A DNA stretch of 10,651 bases from Spirochaetaceae bacterium (lineage in GTDB: Bacteria > Spirochaetota > Spirochaetia > UBA9216). A program made the translations under genes and the position numbers. Below, one piece after another: positions 6,349-10,651 of the stretch. The stretch covers positions 1 through 10,651 of the forward strand of contig JAQQAK010000461.1 in NCBI GenBank assembly GCA_028527945.1, written 5' to 3'. The notes under the pieces are model-generated. The model worked only from the letters and a program-made list of their open reading frames with translations. It searched no databases and had not been told where the DNA came from. The number at the start of each line of letters is the position of its first letter. Position 1 is the stretch's first letter.

Positions 6349-6975
6349 ATGGCACTTTCAAGAAAAGAAAAAGAACAGCTCTCAAGAAAACAGTATATGA
6401 TTGACGCGACTAGAACTCTTTTTGCGGAAAAGGGGTATGAGCATACTTCAATGAATGAAATTGCTGAAAAAGCTGAATTCAGCAAGAGGACGATATATCA
6501 GTATTTTCAGGATAAAGCTGAGTTATACCTTGTGGTTATAATTCAGGAGTATAGACAATTATATGATTATTTATCTACTTATAATTATTCTGAAGGTATA
6601 AACGGCTATGAAAAAATGAGTCAGTTGATTAATGCCTATTATGATTATTATAAGGCGAACAGAAAAACTTATTATTTTTTGTATGATGTAGGAAAAATCA
6701 AGACATTATCTGATAGCCCTCAATTGGAGTCTCTTTTTGAGGTTGAAAATCAACTGACGAATTTGATAACAGAAGTTATAATTCTTGGGCAGAAAGATCA
6801 TAGTATTCATATTTCATCTGATGTTTATTCTTTATCATGCAACTTTAAGTTTATGGTTACAAGTCTGTTTAATCAATTGGCAACTGCCGGAGATAATTAT
6901 GCCCAACATATAGGAAAGGAGCCTGATCAATTTGCTAAAGAGATGATTGGTCTGCTGCTTCAGACATTGAATTAG
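6349..6975 (+). CDS. TetR/AcrR-family transcriptional regulator
   Basis: A 208-residue dimeric DNA-binding regulator. Residues 14-60 form the TetR_N helix-turn-helix, with the family signature from ATRTLFAEKGYEHTSMNEIA through FSKRTIYQYFQDKAELY. The remaining 140 residues are the alpha-helical ligand-binding and dimerisation region, rich in Tyr (YYDYYKANRKTYYFLYD), which may line an aromatic pocket; the ligand is not predictable. The start is secure: AGAAGGAG lies 5 nt before the ATG. It is transcribed away from a small membrane-protein gene, the usual arrangement for a TetR repressor and its target, and TATACTAA copies sit at both promoters. The two-component genes begin 27 bp downstream on the same strand, so read-through is possible. 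Confidence 0.93.
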   Translation: MALSRKEKEQLSRKQYMIDATRTLFAEKGYEHTSMNEIAEKAEFSKRTIYQYFQDKAELYLVVIIQEYRQLYDYLSTYNYSEGINGYEKMSQLINAYYDYYKANRKTYYFLYDVGKIKTLSDSPQLESLFEVENQLTNLITEVIILGQKDHSIHISSDVYSLSCNFKFMVTSLFNQLATAGDNYAQHIGKEPDQFAKEMIGLLLQTLN

Positions 6976-6996
6976 TGTACCCATGTTTGGTATAAA
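6967..6996 (+). promoter_or_regulatory. Weak sigma70-like promoter before the sensor kinase
   Basis: TTGAAT (6967-6972), 18-bp spacer, TATAAA (6991-6996). Its start would fall at about the kinase ATG (7003), implying a leaderless transcript, so the kinase may simply be read from the tetR-like promoter. Low support. Confidence 0.25.
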
Positions 6997-7002
6997 AAAA
7001 TA

Positions 7003-8025
7003 ATGGCTGTAATTAATAAAAAGTTTTTGTTCGTAATTTTGGTTTTATTGGTCTATTTTGCTCAATCTGAAATTGGTGCAGAAACTTTATCTACAAATCT
7101 TAGCGTGGCGGTAGACGCGTCTGTTATTCCATATTGTTTTTTTGATGACACAGGTCTTATGCGTGGAATTATGGTTGATATGCTTGATGAAATAGCCAAG
7201 ACTGAAAACTTGAATGTGAAATACAGCATTTACAATTCATACGACGCATGCTTTGAAGCTTTATCGAAAGCTCAGGTTGATATGATTCTGGGCGGCGCTA
7301 ATGTTGATACTTCAGATAAATCTTTCAGATCTCTGCTTTTGATGAGTTCCTCTTTATGCGCCGTAGCTTCATCAGATATTGCTGACGAAATCGAATCCGG
7401 AAATATTACACTTTATACCGTTGCAATGGATTACAACAGCAAGAAAATTAGTTCGCAATACATGAGTATGAACAGTCGAATTGGCGGTAACCTGACAAAG
7501 GTTGTGGCTGATCAGGAAGTACTGTTTCAATCTTTTTTGGCAGGAAAAGAAGATCTTGCCGTTGCTGATAAAGAAAGCATTAAATATCTGCTTGCTCAGA
7601 ATGAAATAACTTCTCAGTACAGAATTATTTTTAATTATCTTGCGCCAACAGATTATTCTCTGGTTGTAAGAAGTGATAACCCTTCGCTTTACCGCAGGAT
7701 GAGATCCGGTGTTGAGCATTTAAGAGCCAGCGGAAATCTTGAGAGAATTATTGAAAGATGGACAGAAGATAAAAGCGGTATAATTTTATCAAATATAATG
7801 ATTCGCAGAATAGCTGGGATTGGAATTCTCATTACCATTATTGTTGTTGCTTATATTGTGTTAAATTTTCTGATGAACAGAGAATTAAGAAAGAAGGTTG
7901 CAGAAAAAACTCGTGATATCAATCTTGCAAATCAGGCTTTGGAGGACAAGGTTCAAAAACTTCACAATGAGGGGATGCTGCGAACTAAAATTATCGAAAA
8001 TTCGCCAACTGATGGTTTTACTTAA
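7003..8025 (+). CDS. Sensor kinase, N-terminal part (solute-binding domain, TM, coiled coil); frame broken in PAS
   Basis: This encodes the sensory half of a histidine kinase. Residues 1-26 are a signal sequence. Residues about 33-255 match the type-3 bacterial solute-binding fold: VAVDASVIPYCFFD followed by GLMRGIMVDMLDEIAK, DMILGGANVD at the first lobe and DYSLVVRSDNPSLYRRM near the end. This is the amino-acid or small-molecule binding module also used by BvgS and EvgS kinases. A TM helix (269-290) and a basic coiled coil (291-328) follow. The frame stops at 8023 just as PAS begins (IIENSPTDG). The rest of the kinase continues in the next frame, so this looks like one gene with a frameshift. 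No clear ribosome-binding site precedes the ATG at 7003, and upstream codons in frame offer no better start before the TetR-family stop. If truly truncated, the product would be a membrane sensor without kinase domains. Confidence 0.85.
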   Translation: MAVINKKFLFVILVLLVYFAQSEIGAETLSTNLSVAVDASVIPYCFFDDTGLMRGIMVDMLDEIAKTENLNVKYSIYNSYDACFEALSKAQVDMILGGANVDTSDKSFRSLLLMSSSLCAVASSDIADEIESGNITLYTVAMDYNSKKISSQYMSMNSRIGGNLTKVVADQEVLFQSFLAGKEDLAVADKESIKYLLAQNEITSQYRIIFNYLAPTDYSLVVRSDNPSLYRRMRSGVEHLRASGNLERIIERWTEDKSGIILSNIMIRRIAGIGILITIIVVAYIVLNFLMNRELRKKVAEKTRDINLANQALEDKVQKLHNEGMLRTKIIENSPTDGFT

Positions 8026-8026
8026 T
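7990..8026 (+). other. Frameshift junction inside the PAS domain
   Basis: In the first frame the protein reads IIENSP then TDGFT and a stop at 8023-8025. In the +1 frame the sequence from 8012 reads MVLLNEDLVISYMN, the natural continuation of PAS. The join must fall near 8008-8020. Removing one base (for example from TTTT at 8016-8019) or restoring two bases near 8011 gives a continuous kinase of about 670 residues. Confidence 0.8.
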
Positions 8027-9016
8027 GAAGATCTTGTCATTTCATATATGAATCGAAGTACAGTAGAAATAACAGGAGCCGCTGCTTCAAACAGTATTGG
8101 GCTGAATATAAAAGATCTAAAGATTTTTAATGAACTTTTTAAAACAACCCCTGAAGAGCTCTTTTCTGAAGAAGATTATAATGTATACCGAAATGAGTCG
8201 GTTGAACTTCCGGCTATGGGGCGTATTCAGTATTATCGTTATACTATTTATAAGCTTCTGGGCGGTGATGATAAGCTAAATTACCTTTTGTCTGTTGAAA
8301 ATATTACTGAGCATGAACGAGAAAAGCAGGCTATTTTTGAGGTTGAAAAGAATAAAACTCTGAATACCCTCATTGCAAGTATTGCTCATGAAATAAAGAA
8401 TCCTTTAATGTCTATCTATAATTATTCCGTGCTTATTCCTCGGCAGATGAAAAATGCTGAATTTCGTGAATCTTTTGTTAATACTGTACCGGAAGAGGTA
8501 AATCGGATTAGACGTCTTATTGATTCTCTGATAAATTATGCCAAACCTGCCAAAGGGCAGAGAGAGTATCTGAATCTTCTGCCAGTTGTTAAGGATTGTA
8601 TCAGATTGACCAGACCCTCAACTGAAAAGAAGGGCATTGATGTTACAGTTGATGTCGAAGATAATCTTATAATTTATATGGATAAAGACAAACTGAAACA
8701 ATGTCTTGTTAATCTTATTATTAATAGTATGGATTCAATTGTTCAGAAAAATGAAACGGGTGGCAAGGCTGTTTCTGGCATTCGCATTGAAGGAATAAAG
8801 GCTGAGAGTTATACAGGGATCTCTGTCTCTGATGATGGTTGTGGTATGACGGAAGATGAACTTGAAAATTGTATCAGCCCGTTTTATACCACCAAACAAA
8901 AAGGCACCGGCTTGGGGATCTCTATTATTAAAAGAATTGTCGAAGACAACGGTGGTGAGATAATTATTGAGAGTAAAAAAGATCAATACACAAAGGTGAC
9001 ATTGAAATTTTATTAG
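8012..9016 (+). CDS. Sensor kinase, C-terminal part (PAS, HisKA, HATPase_c)
   Basis: This is the transmitter half of the same kinase. PAS runs from VLLNEDLVISYMNRSTVEI to the SVENITEHE linker. The H-box IASIAHEIKNPLMS carries the phospho-accepting His (codon 8387-8389). The N-box is CLVNLIINSMDSI, G1 is DDGCGM, the F-box is PFYTTKQ and G2 is KGTGLGISI, so all ATP-site motifs are intact. The arrangement is that of NtrB/AtoS/ZraS-type kinases that pair with sigma54 activators. The frame is open from 7898, but residues encoded before 8012 are the wrong-frame shadow of the coiled coil. No ribosome-binding site precedes ATG 8012, so independent translation looks poor. Read alone it would be a soluble kinase without its sensor. 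The stop is 7 bp from the response-regulator frame, so the genes are in one operon. Confidence 0.87.
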   Translation: MVLLNEDLVISYMNRSTVEITGAAASNSIGLNIKDLKIFNELFKTTPEELFSEEDYNVYRNESVELPAMGRIQYYRYTIYKLLGGDDKLNYLLSVENITEHEREKQAIFEVEKNKTLNTLIASIAHEIKNPLMSIYNYSVLIPRQMKNAEFRESFVNTVPEEVNRIRRLIDSLINYAKPAKGQREYLNLLPVVKDCIRLTRPSTEKKGIDVTVDVEDNLIIYMDKDKLKQCLVNLIINSMDSIVQKNETGGKAVSGIRIEGIKAESYTGISVSDDGCGMTEDELENCISPFYTTKQKGTGLGISIIKRIVEDNGGEIIIESKKDQYTKVTLKFY

Positions 9017-9023
9017 GCTGGGT

Positions 9024-10397
9024 ATGGTGAAAATTATGAAAAGCATTTTAATTATTGATGATGAAATAGGTATATGCCAGTCCTTAAGTTTTGGGCTGCA
9101 GTTTGACTATGATGTAAGTTTTACAACAGATCCCGATGAGGGGTTGGATATAATAAAGGAAAAGGGCGCGGATATTGTTCTTCTTGATCTCAGAATTGGA
9201 AGAATAAACGGGCTTGAAGTTTTAGCAAAGATAAAAACAGTTTCTCCTGAAACTATTGTAATAATTCTGACAGCATACAGCAGTGATGAAACAACTACAG
9301 AGGCAATGAAGCTTGGAGCTTATACCTATCTGTCCAAGGCTGTTTCTATTGATGATTTGATGATTTTTCTTGAGCAGGCTCTTGAGTTTAGAAGTCTTAA
9401 CGAGAAAGTTAGTTCTCTGACTGATGAATTAAAATCTTTAAGCAGCCGGTTTGAAATGATCGGAGAGAGTGAGTCCATGCAGAAGATTTTTCAGCTGATC
9501 GAAAAGCTGAAAGATGTAGATACTAGAGTTATGGTTACCGGTGAAAGCGGAACAGGCAAGGAGCTGGTTGCAAGGGCAATACATTTTTCAGGAAAAAGAA
9601 AAGACAAGCATTTTGTTGCTGTGAATTGTGCAGCGATTCCTGAATACCTTCTTGAATCAGAACTTTTCGGTCATAAAAGCGGAGCCTTTACCGGCGCAAC
9701 AGAAAATAAGCTTGGTAAATTTGCCCTTGCTGATGGCGGCACGTTATTTCTTGATGAAATAGGCGAAATGCCTGTGTCTATACAAAGTAAGATTTTGCGT
9801 GTTATTCAGGAAAAGGAGTTCTCGCCTGTTGGCAGCAATGTTGTTGAAAAAGTTGACGTCCGAATTATCGCGGCTACAAACAGAAATTTAAGAAAAATGG
9901 TTACTAATGGTGATTTTAGAGAGGATCTTTTTTACAGGCTTAATGTTGTAGAGGTCAGGACTCCTCCTCTCCGGGAAAGAAAAAGTGACCTCCATTTGTT
10001 CTGTCAGTATTATGTTAAAAAATTCAATGAGGAGCAGAAAAAGCAGATAGTTGGTTTTTCACCTTCGGCATGGCAGCTTTTACTAAATTACGATTACCCC
10101 GGAAATGTCCGGCAGTTAGGAAATATTATTGAACATGCCATGATATTGTCATCAACAGAGGTAATAGAAATTGAAGCTCTTCCTTATGAACTGAGAGACG
10201 ATGTTGAGGTTAAAGCCGGTACACTTGAAACCGAAAAGATTGTTGATAACTATCTTGGAGCACATACTCTTGAAGAAATTGAAGAAAAGGCGATAAAAGC
10301 AGCTCTTAAAAAATATGATAACAAAAAACAGGCCGCGGCAAATCATTTGGGTATTAGTGAAAGAACCCTCTGGAATAAGCTCAAGAAATATAATTGA
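9024..10397 (+). CDS. NtrC-family sigma54-dependent response regulator
   Basis: A 457-residue enhancer-binding protein that, once phosphorylated, should hydrolyse ATP to open sigma54 promoters. The receiver (about 5-120) has the acidic IIDDE pocket, phospho-acceptor D55 in LLDLRIG, T83 and K105. The usual Pro after that Lys is Ala (SKAVS). A coiled linker leads to the AAA+ domain: Walker A GESGTGKE (173-180), sigma54-contact loop GAFTGA (220-225), Walker B LFLDEIGE with D244 and E245, and the arginine-finger region LFYRLNV. Residues 415-457 are a Fis-type helix-turn-helix ending SERTLWNKLKKYN. All sigma54-activation motifs are intact. The ATG at 9036 (MKSILIIDD, GGTGA 5 nt upstream) is an equally plausible start, four residues shorter. 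It lies directly after the kinase, and probable enhancer sites and a sigma54 promoter follow. Confidence 0.95.
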   Translation: MVKIMKSILIIDDEIGICQSLSFGLQFDYDVSFTTDPDEGLDIIKEKGADIVLLDLRIGRINGLEVLAKIKTVSPETIVIILTAYSSDETTTEAMKLGAYTYLSKAVSIDDLMIFLEQALEFRSLNEKVSSLTDELKSLSSRFEMIGESESMQKIFQLIEKLKDVDTRVMVTGESGTGKELVARAIHFSGKRKDKHFVAVNCAAIPEYLLESELFGHKSGAFTGATENKLGKFALADGGTLFLDEIGEMPVSIQSKILRVIQEKEFSPVGSNVVEKVDVRIIAATNRNLRKMVTNGDFREDLFYRLNVVEVRTPPLRERKSDLHLFCQYYVKKFNEEQKKQIVGFSPSAWQLLLNYDYPGNVRQLGNIIEHAMILSSTEVIEIEALPYELRDDVEVKAGTLETEKIVDNYLGAHTLEEIEEKAIKAALKKYDNKKQAAANHLGISERTLWNKLKKYN

Positions 10398-10408
10398 AGA
10401 AATACAAA

Positions 10409-10462
10409 TTACTGCAAAAATTACTGCAAAAATTGCAGTGAGCTATGAAAAATTTGCAGTAA
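10409..10462. promoter_or_regulatory. Enhancer-like cluster of four TTGCAGT half-sites
   Basis: ACTGCAA occurs at 10411-10417 and 10423-10429, and its reverse complement TTGCAGT at 10433-10439 and 10454-10460. The inner pair forms the perfect 17-bp palindrome ACTGCAAAAATTGCAGT (10423-10439); the outer pair extends to 10-bp arms TTACTGCAAA and TTTGCAGTAA. Centre spacings of the last three half-sites are about 10 and 21 bp, one and two helical turns. A 17-bp palindrome is the size of NtrC-type enhancer sites. The cluster lies about 140-170 bp upstream of a sigma54 promoter. Nested arms could also fold in RNA as a weak terminator for the two-component operon. Confidence 0.65.
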
Positions 10463-10597
10463 GCGCTTAGCTATCAATTTTATTAACAGCTACTTTTTTA
10501 GTTAAAAATCCGTTTAAATAAAGTAAATTATCCAAAAAACTCAGAGAAATGATATAATACATAAAAATAGCATAAAAATTCTTCTGCGAGTAAAAAG

Positions 10598-10614
10598 TGG
10601 CATGATGTTTGCAT
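10598..10614 (+). promoter_or_regulatory. Sigma54 (RpoN) -24/-12 promoter
   Basis: TGGCATGATGTTTGCAT matches TGGCAC-N5-TTGCA/T, with the invariant GG (10599-10600) and GC (10611-10612) exactly 10 bp apart. Transcription should begin near 10624 and run off the right edge, so the target gene is outside the window. The upstream NtrC-type gene and half-site cluster support it. Confidence 0.75.
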
Positions 10615-10651
10615 ATGTATGATATAGCATTTGTTACAAAAGGTAATTTCA

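Noticed and set aside
7898..8011. N-terminal extension of the kinase transmitter half
   Set aside because: These codons are the out-of-frame reading of the coiled-coil region; the residues do not resemble a linker, whereas the first frame does.
8016..8026. Programmed +1 ribosomal frameshift in the kinase
   Set aside because: No prfB-like slip site with a stop in the A site and no stimulatory Shine-Dalgarno sequence is visible; a mutation or read error is simpler.
10553..10558. Sigma70 -10 box TATAAT upstream of the right edge
   Set aside because: No -35-like hexamer at 16-18 bp upstream; the sigma54 promoter nearby is far better supported.

Overview
The window is about 10.6 kb of AT-rich bacterial DNA with a Gram-negative cell plan: exported beta-barrel and lipoprotein signals, a chemoreceptor, and sigma54-dependent control. 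The best guess is a spirochaete. The reasons are a surface-repeat protein resembling the Leptospira LA_2272 type, a large double-Cache chemoreceptor, and the overall style and composition. This is inference; no rRNA or other phylogenetic marker is present.

Region 1 (1-1560, + strand): the 3' end of a DUF4097-like beta-helical protein, then an exported repeat protein ending in an outer-membrane-type C-terminal Phe, then a hairpin terminator. Region 2 (1579-4188): a methyl-accepting chemotaxis protein on the minus strand with two tandem homologous Cache modules and a clear sigma70 promoter. Region 3 (4201-5547): a divergent lipoprotein with a complete PHP metallohydrolase site of the CehA/McbA type, closed by a hairpin. 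Region 4 (5563-6975): a small four-helix membrane protein (minus) and a TetR-family regulator (+). They share a 228-bp control region with two back-to-back sigma70 promoters, three TATACTAA copies at their key positions, and a perfect 14-bp inverted repeat.

Region 5 (7003-10651): a two-component system. The sensor kinase has a periplasmic type-3 solute-binding domain, one membrane helix, a coiled coil, PAS, HisKA and HATPase_c, but its reading frame breaks inside the PAS domain near 8010. An intact NtrC-type sigma54 activator follows. Just downstream are four TTGCAGT half-sites, including a 17-bp palindrome, and about 140-170 bp further on a sigma54 -24/-12 promoter with exact GG-N10-GC spacing. 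The probable target gene starts just past the window end. The whole reads as a ligand-sensing kinase, its enhancer-binding partner, the enhancer and the target promoter in one block.

Several starts are corrected from local evidence: the chemoreceptor begins at 3936, the membrane protein at a GTG at 6120, and the PHP lipoprotein probably at a TTG at 4201. No CRISPR array, insertion sequence, tRNA or rRNA was seen.
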